In this document: positions 53,001 to 64,000 of the stretch, piece by piece | Position numbering within the stretch: position 1 is the stretch's first letter | How the letters are laid out: each line of letters starts with the position of its first letter | NCBI RefSeq assembly: GCF_028389875.1 | Contig: NC_084677.1 | Coordinates: 11,698,017-11,762,016 of the forward strand | Length of the DNA: 64,000 nt | Direction of reading: 5' to 3' | Origin: Rhea pennata | Lineage: Eukaryota > Chordata > Aves > Rheiformes > Rheidae | The notes under the pieces: model-generated | What the model was told of the DNA's origin: nothing | The model's input: the letters and a program-made list of their open reading frames with translations, nothing else | Database searches by the model: none | Program-made: the position numbers and the translations under genes

Positions 53001-56000
53001 TGTTTAGAGTAATTCAATAGAAAAATCTCTTTGCAATCCTGCACAATACAGGAAAGTTAAGATTATAAGCCTAGTTAAAGATTTTAATTTGTAGGAGAAA
53101 GATTAAATTTGCTAAAAATGCAGAACATGCATATGCACAAAATTTGCATTTCATTTTAAAAAACTGATTCTTAGTTTCATTGATTAGTGCAATACAAAGC
53201 CAGGTGTGAAACCACTTAAAGAAACTGAAGGCTGGTACTTTATAAAACAACTGCTTGCTTTGAAGAGGGTCCAGGAGCAGGGAGAAGAGGATTTGGGTTT
53301 TAAAAGCTGCTTGCTAGAAACTCCAGTTTTCCTTCTCTTTGCTCTCATTTGGTCCTATTGATGCATCTTTTTATGCAACTCATAAGTAATTCACAGCACG
53401 GTCGTCTTCATGGTACAGACATTCCTAATACTAAGGAATAATCAGAGAAAAATGTAATACCTTATAAACAATTAAATGAAGCTCTTCGTAAGTGTCATCA
53501 GTGTTAACAAATATTTTGGGGAATCGGCACTTTGCTTCTGGATCATTAAGATTTAAAGGCCCAGTAAGAAACCTAGAAAACAATTCAATAGGTTGGATGC
53601 AATTAATTCTTATACTTCAGTTTTTCCTATTTAACAGATGTTCTTGAAACTAGCAGTTACTTGCATGCATGAATAAAGGCAATGGATTTTCAGCTATTCA
53701 GACAGGCAGACAGCCCTTCTCTTCCTCTTTGTGTATTATCTCTCTCAGTACTCATACATTTTTCAAAGTATTATTTATGTAATAGTATTAGATACGCTCC
53801 AAACAGTTACAGGAACAGTTACAGGAACAGGATCAGAAAGCCCACGCGAAAATAATACTAAGAAAATAAACTGCGCAGATCAGTACGGGAACAGCAACAA
53901 AACCCCTTCAACATTTGAGATGTGAATTTCTTTGAAAACCCTTTTCATGCTACTGGAAAAGCATTCTTCTTTTACTTCCCAACTGTATCTTCAAATCAGC
54001 TTTTATCTGTATCTTCAAATTGGTAGTGTGCTAAAAGCACATGCACTTTGGGAGTAAGAAGTAGAGAAGCCTATACCAGTATCCCCATCCCAACAGAATA
54101 CAATAGGTCAGGCAAGGGGAATTAGAATGACTAGAGAAAGACATCGAGAACCATCACTTACTCAAAATAATGTTGCCCAACTGCTAAGTGCAGAATCCTC
54201 CCCCTCTCATACACTGAAGACAGACTGCGGGGGGGGGGGGGGGGGGGGCGGCATCACTAAATATATTGTTTTGCCCCTCTGTCTGAAGTGTCTGACTAAA
54301 AGGAAGAGACTTAAACAGTGCTGAAATTTTTCATGCAGTACATTAAGAATAGCAGTGAAGAAAAATAAAACATGCAGTAACTTTAATGAAGCTTCTTCTC
54401 TCTTTCCCAGGGAACAAGTTCCGCACTGCATTGTGCAACCTTGCGGAAGGACTGTGTGTGGAACATGGACCCAGAGTAAATTCACTCCTCTCAAACATTT
54501 TCCCATTAAGGGAAGCAGTAATAGAAATAGATGATGGCAGTTACTAAGAGCTACCTTCCGTAGTGTTGCAGATTTCCTGGCATTTCAGCACGTATTGGAG
54601 AATCTCTTCCTGCTAACTGAAACAAAAAAGAACAAGCACAGAAAGAAAACTGCTTAGAGGTATTTTTCTATTATTTTTTGTGGACTGTCTATAAATTATA
54701 TCCAAGCAAGCCAATTGCAGAAAATACCATTCATCAAAGTATATACACTGTTTGTGTAACATAAACAAGGAAGGCTAAAGTGTACAAGATACAGAAGGAA
54801 CTGGGCATTGTGATTTTGTGTTTACTAATTTAGTAACTTAGCCTGTGGAGCTTTTTTCTGGATAAATAACTCCCTTTGGTCTTATGGCTCTCCTTGTGTA
54901 TTTTGCGTTTAGCTGAAGTAATTCATTTGCAGTAGTGAGTACTGTCAGGACTGTGAAATACAGAAGTATCTTCACTACACAAGTGTGAAACTGATGCATT
55001 TGAGTTCTTCAAAGTGACATGTGGGCAAGACAGCTGCATTCATTGTGTCTGCTATGCTCAAATCCTGTAGTAGTAACACAAAGAACAATGTCTGAGCACT
55101 CACCAAGATCGTGTTTAAGAGCAGAAGCACATGTGTTTCAAGTTACGAGGCCATGCAACACTGCTTACAAGGCTACCTTCAATTACTTACTGAATGCATC
55201 ATCTAACCAGCTAGCTACTTAGGCTCACAAAAAGCTCACTGAAATTATTAAGTATGTGTTTATATGATCTTTTTAGTCATCAGTTATCCCACAGTACTCT
55301 CTCCTGTTCTTAATTGTGTTTACAGTGAGAATCAGCTCAAACTGACAGCACTGCAAATGTAAAATACATTACCACAGTCATCTGTTGGAATGATTCTTTT
55401 TTGTTCTTAGCACTGAAGCTTATATTCTGAGGCATAAAAATTCAAGTCAAACATAAGATTCCTTCTTCAACTGTGAACATCATGTAACAGCTAATTAAAT
55501 AGCTACGTGTATAGACTTTTGGAGCTCAGGGAACAACAGGCTTTCCCAGCTTCACCTTCACATGCCAGGCTTGGATGGCTGCAACACACACACTAAGTAG
55601 AATGGCGCTTCTCTGAAAGGCTCACTAAAAAATACCTGTAAATGCTTACTTGATTCTATTACAGGAGAGAAGAGAAGTTCCTGTCAATAATGTTTCATGA
55701 TTTTTGAAATTCATTTCAAGCAGTGTGAAACCTCTCTTCATCAAACACTGAGCTGCTGGACAGAGGCTCTGAAGTCAATTACTAGGTATTTGTGCAGTGT
55801 AAAGAATTCCTAAGATGTGTATCAAAAATAGTATATTTGATGCTTGCTTCACTAACCAGAAAAACAACAGACAATTTAGTAAGTCACATGTTTAAAGTCT
55901 TACACGGCTTCAAACAGTAACATCATACCCATCTTCAGTAGGCTCAAATGCATATCTTTAATTATTTAAAATTTAAATAATACTTTCATAAAAATGCTGT

Positions 56001-59000
56001 TTTCTCACAATGACAGAAGTGTATGAGAAGGCAGCTAGACACAGCTTATTTCAGTCCTATTTTCCACTAGTAATAAAGGATTCAGTTCTCTACACAACTC
56101 AGCCTTGAACAGTTTGTAGATTTTTTTTTTTTTTTTTGAAGGTGAAAGTTAAGTCAATATATAACATTCACTGAATTTTTTTCCACAAGGTCTCCATTGT
56201 TACTCTATGTAACAATGTTACAATCAGTAAAGTCCCCATCACCATCCCATACTCAAATTACTAGAAAAAGTCACCCTCTAAATGATAACTAAACTTGGTA
56301 ATACTTGTAGCTAAGTGCTCCAAAAGCAGCAAATTTCGCACTCCAGAACTGAAGTTTAAAGGAAGAGGAAAAAAGAGATACTGTTTTTTGATATTTTAGA
56401 GCTAAGTGTTACAAGACTGAAAAAAACAAAACAAAAAGCCCATCATACCTCAGGCTCCATGTGTCTTGGAAACAGAGATGTTGTGAGATACTTGTACAGA
56501 ATTCTCATGTCATCTTGTTCCAGTCCGCTCCTAGAACATCAGGGAGCATTAGAAACGCACATGATGTTTGTGCTACAGTTCTCACATCACCTGTTTCCCC
56601 CTAGCCACAATCCAGGCAATAAAGCACACCACACCAAACTATTGTGGCAATCCTTCAGTGTCTCAGTACATCTGGTCCCAGAATATTCATTTTTAATAGA
56701 AAGCTAGTTCCTTTGCTAAATTCAAGACATATCTTAAGTAGCTGTAAAATACAAAAGTCATATTTCCTGCTATTAATCTATATTTGATGTCACAGTTACA
56801 GAGTGCAAGCACAGAGTAAAAAGATTTTTTTAAACAAATTTTCCACAAAATAAACAAGGTTTCTCATCTGAGACATGCTGCAATTCTTTTATGATTCCTA
56901 AAAGCCTTTGAATAAGATAATGTTGTCCAGCTACAAGTCAAATAGTATGCCATAAGCAGTTGTGCCATGTCAGTATATACCCTAAAAGTCTAAAAGAGCT
57001 GAAGAGTTGCTACTGATTTTGCAAACTTAAATATTCTTCTTTGTCAAAAACGCAAAGTCTGTCAATGTTTTCCACAGAGGGAGCTAGGAGATATTAAAGA
57101 ATAACTTTTAGTAAATCCAATGCTTATTGCTTTTAGTTGTCCCTGCAAAACCAAATATAGATTTATAAATGAATTCTTTTGACTGGTTTCCTATGGAAGC
57201 CAGGGTTATACAATATGCCTCCCTGTCTGTCAGCCTGCTGTTCCTTCTTCAATAACTTTTGGATCCACTTGCCGTGTTTCTACCTAATTTAAGAGTAGCA
57301 CTGATAGCTCAGAATTTTCACAAACTTTATAGAAAACTGCCATCTTCAGTAGTTCATTAAGAGCAAGACTCACATCTATGTTCAATAAATATCTGGCAGA
57401 ACTGGAAGCTAGAATTATTGCAGGCAGACACTAATTGATTTAAGAGAAGCATAAAATACAGAACTATAAGAATAGGCTTTGCTAATTTCAAGGCTCAAGC
57501 CACAACCTTTCCTAGTTTAAAAACAAACAAAAATTTTATTTTTTAAAAAAGCAGTTAATTAGAATAGTCAACCTGATTACCTACATCCATACTGAATCAT
57601 GTTACATAAATTCTGGTAATGTACATGTTCTGGCCAAGAAGCTTCACTGCTTCATTTTGATATAAAAAGAGAAAGTTGGATTTCAAGTATTTTGCCACTG
57701 ATAACTTGCACTGTAACAGACTAAAAAACTATGCATGTGGTCATTTAAGAGAGCAGTATGTTTTTAAACTGCCTAATAGAGGGCTTAGAACACATGATTT
57801 CAAATGAATCAGCATCTTTGGTTGAGGGTGAGGAAAAGGAGGAGTATAGAAGGAAAGGCAGAAAATAATGAAATAAGGATTTCCCCCCACACACACTAAT
57901 TGTAAGTGTCATCTCAGTTCTAGATACATATCTTCTCTCAAAAATAGAAACAATATTTAAACAAACAGTGATCAGGGTGCTAATCTTAGCTTCCCCTTTT
58001 CATGCAACCCTTTCACTGTTTCAAAAACTTTGCTGTTACCGCATGTATTTATAGGATGAGGAATTAAAGACATGGAAAACAAGTTATTGAAGCACCTACC
58101 AGATAAGCTGATCATTGTAGAGAAATGCAGCATACTTGACTATTTTCAGGCTTTCTTCCATCCTGTTAATAAATGACTGAATTTTCAAGTAAGTCATTTT
58201 ATCCAATGGAAAGAAGCTGATTCCACAAAACACATCCAGCAGGTCACAAGACTGTAAATGCAGTGTCTGCAAGTACTAAGAGAATAAAGAGAGTTGTTTT
58301 TTTGGAATTGAGAAAACTTCCAATGTGTAGATTTAAAGGACAGATTTGACTCGAATCCCCTGTAATCCAAACTAACAATCCAAGTATCCCTTCTAGTTCT
58401 GCATGTATGAAGTGCTCCTTCACTAGGATGTTTGTCTGTGATTCCAGATGGCAACTTACTATTAGTTATTCATAATGATAACAGCTTTTAAGGCTAGCTC
58501 AAGATCTTTTGAGAATATAAGTACAGCCTTTTTTAGTAATATTTAATTTCATAAGTAACTCCATAAAAGTATTAGCAGATAGATACATCCATTAGCTTTC
58601 AATCTGCAGAAGAAAGATTCCTTCTTAATATTTTGCTTTTTCATAAACTTTAAGCTCTACCATGAGATTTTAGATGCACTAACAAATGGTGTGCTCTGTG
58701 AAAGATGAATTATCACATGGCTCCCTCTAGAGACAGCTGTACAGTCATTTCAGATTACCAAAAAACAAGTAGTAAAGCATGTATCCCATTTTTGAACCTC
58801 GGTGCTTAGCCCTGTGCACAGTATTATCATACTAGACTAGCAGAAAAACGCTGACAAAAAATTGTTTCATACACAAGGCAGCATAAATAAAGCAAATTAT
58901 TTCTTAAATTAACTCATTACAAAGTTCTTTATATACCAAGCGAAAACTTGCACTCAACCAAGCAAGTACATTCATTCCTTCAGCACCAATCAAATCTATC

Positions 59001-62000
59001 TATACAGCTTTGTAGAATAATTTTATTAGCTTAAAATAGCTAGAGCCTATGCAATTCTAACTGAATAGGAACATCCTTAATCACACTTACATATTTGCAA
59101 TACTTAGAGAGACAATATGACAAGCAGTTGTCACAAAGAGTTTATAACTTAAGGCTCATTTCCTGCAAGAGGCTCAATGCAGTCCAAGCCCAGCATCGGC
59201 ACGCAGCAAATTCACTCAATAAGGTTATAACTGAACAGCTTGCACAGCCAAACTTTCTAAGCACTTCTAATTCCCCCGTGAAGAAGAAAAACAAATTTTG
59301 CTTGGATTTCTTCCTGCTATACAAACCTATAGCGATTACTGGTTTATCTTCAGTAGGAACTTCAAAGAAAAGCAATGTTTTAAAGATCAAAATCTATTAC
59401 TTCCCTTTTTGTCATGTTCTATTTTTGAATTTGGTGTAGACAGAAGTATACATCAGCTAACCAAACAAGCACTTCTTGTACTAACAGGGTTTATTCTAGG
59501 GCTATGGTGGCTTTAACAAAAACCACAGGAGAAGGCTGTCCTGAAAATCAGACTAAACGTACTTTTCTTTATACTGAAACAACATTAAGTCAGTGTGATT
59601 TTTTAAAAGCTGTTAGAGAACAAAATTTTAAACATCAATATATGCTTTCTACACTCTATCACTGATCAGAGATATCAACATACAGATCTCTGACACTAGA
59701 GAATTAACTGCTTGTACCAAGGAGAAAGAGGAAGGCAGACAGGCACTTGCTAGCCATCTCCCAAAGCTAGCTTGAAGGAACTTTTCATGCAGAACTCAGA
59801 AGTTCTGCATGTGACTACTCAGTTAATTTATGCAAAAGATGCATGAATAGTATTCAGTTGACTTATTGCTTAGAAATAGGTTTTGCTTTCCATCTTTTTA
59901 CTTAAGAAAAAAATAAGTTGCTTTGCAAGATTGAAGTTGAACCATTGAAGACAAGTTATTATAGAGTTATATTTTCTGAAACTTCTCACGCATAACTACT
60001 AATTCCACACATAAAAAGACCTATAAATCAGTTATCCATCGCTTCACAGTATTCTGGAACTTCAATATCTGTGCACACAGGCCATGGAATCTTCATTCTT
60101 GGATATATTCAACATTCAACTGCCAAAGCCCTATGCAGCCTAGTTTGGATTGTCCTGTATCATCATTTTTGAGCAGGAGGTTGGACTACATGACCTCTCA
60201 AGGTCCTTCAAACTTGAATGATTCTATGATTCTGTAAGTTACTCAAATATGTCTGTACCGAGTATTATCACACTGATCAATTAAACGTTAAAGAGGAATT
60301 TTCAAAGAATGAGCATGTTTCCATCAGAAAAAATATCCAATGGCTAAGCTGTTCCATCAAGCTAATGACTACATTTTTAGTCCAATGCCATTTAAAGAAT
60401 CTGCCATGATAACAGGTGGCATTCATTTGAGAAATGAATGATCAGAATTTTTGCCTTGCTGCTACATCTTTTCCATTGTGTATGTTTTAGAATCACACTG
60501 CAAACACTCAGAGAAGAGTTTGCATTTTATTTCCAAAGCAGCAGCACACACTATGTACCTAAAAAGTGAGATCTTACCCGATGAAAGAATTTCTCTAGTC
60601 TCTCCTTTAGAACTTTTACACCTCCATCTTCCATGGCTTTCAGGAACGTGCCATTAAAAAGCTAATGGTTAAAAGAGAAAAGTTAGTCAGCTGGATAATT
60701 AATTACATTAATTTCTTGTAACTCAACTACGAATACAACTAGATTACACTATAGTTTATTTCCCAGTAACTCAACTCTGCATAGATCTAAATTTACCTTG
60801 CCTTTATTGAGAAAGCCTCTCTCAGACTTACATAGTCAAAATACACATGGCAGTAGCAGCAGAATTAGACAGAAAAAGCAGCAAAAAACTTCTTTATCAT
60901 TAGAGAAGTTAAATCTGCATTGCTAAAACCATCTTACGCTCTTGCTTTATAAAAGGGAGATTGATGGCTTTTGTCCAATATTGTTTCTCCAATAGATAAT
61001 GCATAACAACATCAGAATCATATGCTTATTATTCTAAAAGCACATGAAAGAAGAAATCTGGACTTCAGAGAAATTAGAAGGGTCTTATTGTTACAGTGAG
61101 CTAATGAACCAGCACTGGCAACTGCAAAAGCATTATCTCTTCCATCACCACTATTAGCTGCAGGACGAGAACAGACAATAGTAATGAGACAAGCATCTCT
61201 AAGCAATGATGAGCCTGCACATCCAAATGCTACCGTGAAGCTCTCTCTTCTCCCCAGAAAAGGAGCCTCTATGATTATTTATTAACTCTACCTTGTACAT
61301 GCTGTAGCACTGCTGCAAGACTGAACTATAAACCTTGTCCTGTAGGAAAGAGAGCAGCACATTTATATAAGCAGAGGCAGATTTCAAGTGTTTTGACTGA
61401 GTTACATATAATACATGTTTTCAAAAAGTTCTCACACAAGACTGAGAGAAATCAATCTCTAAAAAGATAAATATTTTCAGTCAGCATCTAAGACTTTCTT
61501 CATGCTTATGAAGTATTATTTCAACAAAAGCCCCCCCCACACACACACACCTCTTCCTACATTTAACACCAAAAACTTTATCAACTCATGCACAAAATAT
61601 CAGTTACAAACAGTGCAGTTCCCTAAGTGTTGTGGTCAGAAAGAAGTTGATATTCGTTGAATGGCTTCCTCTTCAGCCTGTTCTAAGGCTAAAGGAGGGA
61701 CACTGGAGCAAGTTGTTATTTGGCTGGGATCTTAAATCAGATAGAAAAAAGGCAGTTTTATTGTTTGTTTGGGAAAACAGAGAAACATAATGATACTGTA
61801 CTTTGGACAAGAAATCTCCTGACAGTTATAAACTGTTTCACTTCCCAGATTATTATTAAAGATTACTAGTGTTCTTAAGAAACTAAGAATATATACTGTA
61901 CTTAAACATAACAAAATCAGGTTAAAATCTTACAAGAACCTTATTAAACAAAGAGATCTGAAGTTCTATTGCCCTGTTCCAAGTAAAAAGCCTTGCAGCA

Positions 62001-63455
62001 GTGTATTTCAGTACTGTTTATTAGGTCATCTTGAACTGCTATCTGGATAATTCTCTATCTTACTCTCTTCTTTAAGCTTTATTGCAAAATACTTTGCCCC
62101 AGGCCTTTTCTAATTTGAAGCCATTTATATTTATTTTAAGTCAGTTTGGCAGCAGCTGAGGAAGAATCAAATTGAAGGTTATTTCTGATGATACTCTTTA
62201 AAATACAATATAACCAATAAAAAGAAAAAGAAAGGGGAGAGGTGAGACTGGAAAGAAGGGATTAGTATTACCAGTAATTCTTCTTCCTGATATTCATAGA
62301 CTGGCTTTCCATCTTTATGTTTTTCTATTATGGGATTCCGTACAACCTAGAAAGTGGAACAAGCTGGTATTAGACAATGCAGAATGCATTGAGAACATTC
62401 TGAAATCATGTTTTAGAAATATGCATATCACGTGCATAAATACCATGACCATCCAGAAGTTTTCTTCAGGTTCATGGAAAAACTGTCTATTCTTCTGAGT
62501 ATGTAGGGATTTTGCAGGTTTTGTTGGACTAAAGGTCCTAGAAAGAAAACAGTAAATAAACACACACACAAAGAAAATAGATATGATTGGGAAATTCTAG
62601 AAGACAGTGTTAGTGCTAATTTAATGAGCCATGCAATCATCCTTTATACCTTGTAAATTGTACTATAGCCTCACACAGTCCCACATTTCTAATTTTTTCA
62701 TTCTTTTCTACTTCATTTGGGTGATAGAAGAGAATCTTCTTTTCTTCCTAGAATTTGAAATAAGAATCAAGACAAAAGTTTCTGTTAGCTCATTTCCCCA
62801 GTTTGCTGAGGTCCCTCTGAATAGCAGGCCTGATTTCCAGCATATCAACAGCTTCCCCCAACTGGGGATCACCCGTGAACTTGCCAAGGTTTCATTCTGT
62901 CCCATAATATATAATAAATATACATAATAAATACACTTACTTCAGTACTGCTATGCAAAAACTCTGTTGGAAACAGATTATCACACGAACCATGCAACAT
63001 ACTATTATCTAAAAATATAGACTAGAGCTTCTTGAGTTTTTATGAACCGTTACAAGCTACTGTTGAAAAGAGCCGCAGTTATTGCTCCGCTTTACTCTGA
63101 ACCCGCGGCCAAGCCCGAAGCACAAGGCACTTGTTTCTGCGGCCCCGCGGTGCGGCCGGCCGCGGGCAGAGGAGGCCCCAGCCCGCTCCCCGGCAGCCGG
63201 GGGCAGCGCTAACGCCACAGGCCCACGCTGCGGCCCGGGCCCCCTGCGGCAAGCGGAGCGGGGCCCGCGTCCCTGCCCCGGCCCGCGTCCCTGCCCCCCC
63301 CCGCGTCGTCCCCCCGCGTCGTCCCCCGGGGCGCGGGGCGCCGGTACCTCCCCCTCTTTGGGCCCCAGCTTGGGGTTGTAAATGAAGAAACTGAGCAGGA
63401 TCGGAGCGAGCTGTTTCTCCTGGCCGGCTCCTCCCGCTGCCGCTGCCGCCGCCAT
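47025..63455 (-). CDS. CCZ1: CCZ1, subunit of the MON1-CCZ1 Rab7 guanine-nucleotide exchange factor
   Basis: Fifteen minus-strand exons: 63455-63348, 62747-62650, 62537-62444, 62346-62272, 61339-61292, 60661-60578, 58275-58100, 56530-56449, 54616-54555, 53572-53461, 52884-52851, 52512-52395, 49685-49527, 48401-48274, 47080-47025. All phases join; 477 aa (human 482). With MON1 the protein activates RAB7 on late endosomes, lysosomes and autophagosomes. An Ala-rich start is followed by the first longin strand LLSFFIYNPKLGPKEGE. Then come ENFWMVMVVRNP, DKVYSSVLQQCYSMYKLFNG, DKMTYLKIQSFINRM and ALLYND-like FLYNDQLIW. The C-terminal block includes FKFIYFNHMNLAEKST, VHPDLMKILGDINSDF and TQFNNIFFLD at the end. 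The ATG at 63455 matches the mammalian MAAAAA start; upstream in-frame GC-rich codons are not conserved. The donor after exon 52395 is weak (GG|GTTTGT). Confidence 0.97.
47081..48273. other. CCZ1 last intron
   Basis: AT-rich with no recognisable gene or repeat. The next intron upstream (48402-49526) contains a T23 run at 48833-48855 and is otherwise featureless. Confidence 0.5.
49686..52394. other. CCZ1 intron 12, largest intron of the gene
   Basis: 2.7 kb of AT-rich sequence with an A18 run (51548-51565). A minus-strand open frame around 49908-50290 is considered and rejected elsewhere. No RNA gene or interspersed repeat was recognised. Confidence 0.5.
54229..54248. repeat. Homopolymer G20
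   Basis: Twenty consecutive G on the plus strand (C20 on the CCZ1 sense strand), in the CCZ1 intron 53573-54554. It is potentially G-quadruplex forming on the template strand. Confidence 0.85.
54617..60577. other. CCZ1 middle introns
   Basis: Three introns around exons 56449-56530 and 58100-58275. They are AT-rich with a T run at about 56122-56138 and a CR1 3' end at about 60085-60236. No further gene or RNA was recognised. Confidence 0.5.
60085..60236 (+). mobile_element. CR1 LINE 3'-end fragment
   Basis: It reads GGAATCTTCATTCTTGGATA, TTGAGCAGGAGGTTGGACTA, ATGACCTCTCAAGGTCCTTC and ends ATGATTCTATGATTCTG. This is the standard CR1 3' terminus with its octamer tail, in plus orientation. It lies in a CCZ1 intron (antisense to the gene). 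The 5' limit is approximate. Confidence 0.8.
61525..61551. repeat. C-run plus (CA)n microsatellite
   Basis: A run of about eight C followed by roughly eight CA units, in the CCZ1 intron 61340-62271. The rest of that intron is AT-rich. Confidence 0.8.
62780..62905 (-). mobile_element. CR1 LINE reverse-transcriptase fragment
   Basis: The minus strand translates as DPQLGEAVDMLEIRPAIQRD then LSKLGK-stop-ANR. This matches the CR1 block after the FADD motif (DTKLGGAVDMLEGRAAIQRD then a Leu-rich EWANR segment). One stop and several changes show it is inactive. It lies in CCZ1 intron 1 just upstream of exon 2, in the sense orientation of CCZ1. Confidence 0.75.
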
Positions 63456-63790
63456 CCTGGGCCTGAAGCGAGCGCGCTTGGGGCCGGCAGGCGCCGCACA
63501 CCATGGGGAGCAGCCCAGGCCCTGCACCGCCACCGCCGCCGGCCCCCGCACCGCTTCCGCCTTCCCCTCGCGGCCCGGAAGAGCCGGCGGTGGCCGGGAA
63601 GCGCTGCGCGGCGCCCTGCAGCGCCCCCGCGGGCGCGGAGGCGAACGGCAGAGGCCGCGCAGAGGCCCCGGGCCGCCGGGGGCGCCTTTGTGAGCCGGGG
63701 CGGGGGGTCGCAGGAGGCTTCTGGGGGTCTCTGCTCCCCCCTCCGCAAGAACCGGTGTCCCACGAGCCCTGGCGGCAGCCCCGCTGAAGG
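63100..63790 (-). promoter_or_regulatory. CpG-island promoter of CCZ1
   Basis: Dense GC/CpG sequence spans the start of intron 1, exon 1 (63348-63455) and upstream DNA. No TATA box is evident. Long open frames on both strands here are a by-product of GC richness. Positions 63791-64000 beyond the island are ordinary AT-richer sequence with no gene start that I can support. Confidence 0.75.
63262..63326. repeat. Tandem GC-rich duplications in CCZ1 intron 1
   Basis: Two perfect 18-bp units (63262-63279, 63280-63297; GGCCCGCGTCCCTGCCCC). Almost immediately after come two perfect 13-bp units (63301-63313, 63314-63326; CCGCGTCGTCCCC). They end about 22 bases before the exon 1 donor on the gene strand. 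Confidence 0.9.
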
Positions 63791-64000
63791 GGGCAAGTTG
63801 CCGGTTGACTGGAGGGTGCTGCCACACTCAGTCAGCCTTTGACTTTAAAAAAAAACCCTTTTCTGAAGAGCAGACAGTGCTGTTCATTCCCATGTGACCC
63901 ATTCCAAGCTGCATGGGAGTTGAGAAAGTAGAAACGCTTTATTTCTATGGGTAAAATCCAAGATTTGAAAGATGAGACCTACAAGTTTGAAAATCTTGAA

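Noticed and set aside
63057-63827. Open frames of up to 256 codons over CCZ1 exon 1
   Set aside because: They are a GC-rich artefact. Only the segment from the ATG at 63455 to the donor at 63348 matches CCZ1.

Overview
The window looks like vertebrate nuclear DNA, almost certainly from a bird. The introns are short for a tetrapod. Four interspersed repeats are CR1-type LINE fragments, one with the avian 3' tail of ATTCTATG-like octamers. The genes are split into many GT-AG exons whose conceptual proteins read through as close orthologues of known vertebrate proteins. All identifications come from reading the sequence and from remembered family knowledge; no search was run. I cannot name the species.

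The window holds six protein-coding genes. In order they are: the 3' half of EIF2AK1 (+; 30-9939, the gene continues off the left edge); ANKRD61 (-; 3368-7263), nested inside one EIF2AK1 intron; AIMP2 (-; 10431-14171); PMS2 (+; 14588-27635); RSPH10B (+; 29299-46150); and CCZ1 (-; 47025-63455). This is the same neighbourhood as human 7p22 (EIF2AK1/ANKRD61/AIMP2/PMS2/RSPH10B/CCZ1), including relative orientations. Every exon phase was checked. The assembled proteins are: ANKRD61 about 422-424 aa, AIMP2 316 aa, PMS2 872 aa, RSPH10B 862 aa and CCZ1 477 aa, all close to human lengths. The visible part of EIF2AK1 is the last 258 residues.

Three GC/CpG-rich islands mark promoters. One is shared head-to-head by AIMP2 and PMS2 (about 13.88-14.96 kb, six CCAAT boxes in 245 bp between the two ATGs). 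One precedes RSPH10B (about 28.3-28.7 kb). One covers CCZ1 exon 1 (about 63.1-63.8 kb). EIF2AK1/AIMP2 and RSPH10B/CCZ1 converge tail-to-tail. The genes have unrelated jobs: stress translation control, the multi-tRNA-synthetase scaffold, mismatch repair, radial spokes of motile cilia, and Rab7 activation. The cluster is therefore conserved synteny, not a pathway operon.

No new biological system was found. The points most worth a second look are exon-like open segments with good splice sites that do not fit the main reading frames: PMS2 intron 2 at 15374-15470, and the RSPH10B tail at 44467-44601 and 44958-45153. A perfect 9-bp-arm hairpin lies just upstream of an RSPH10B acceptor (39489-39509). 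PMS2 itself carries mononucleotide runs in its leader and coding sequence.
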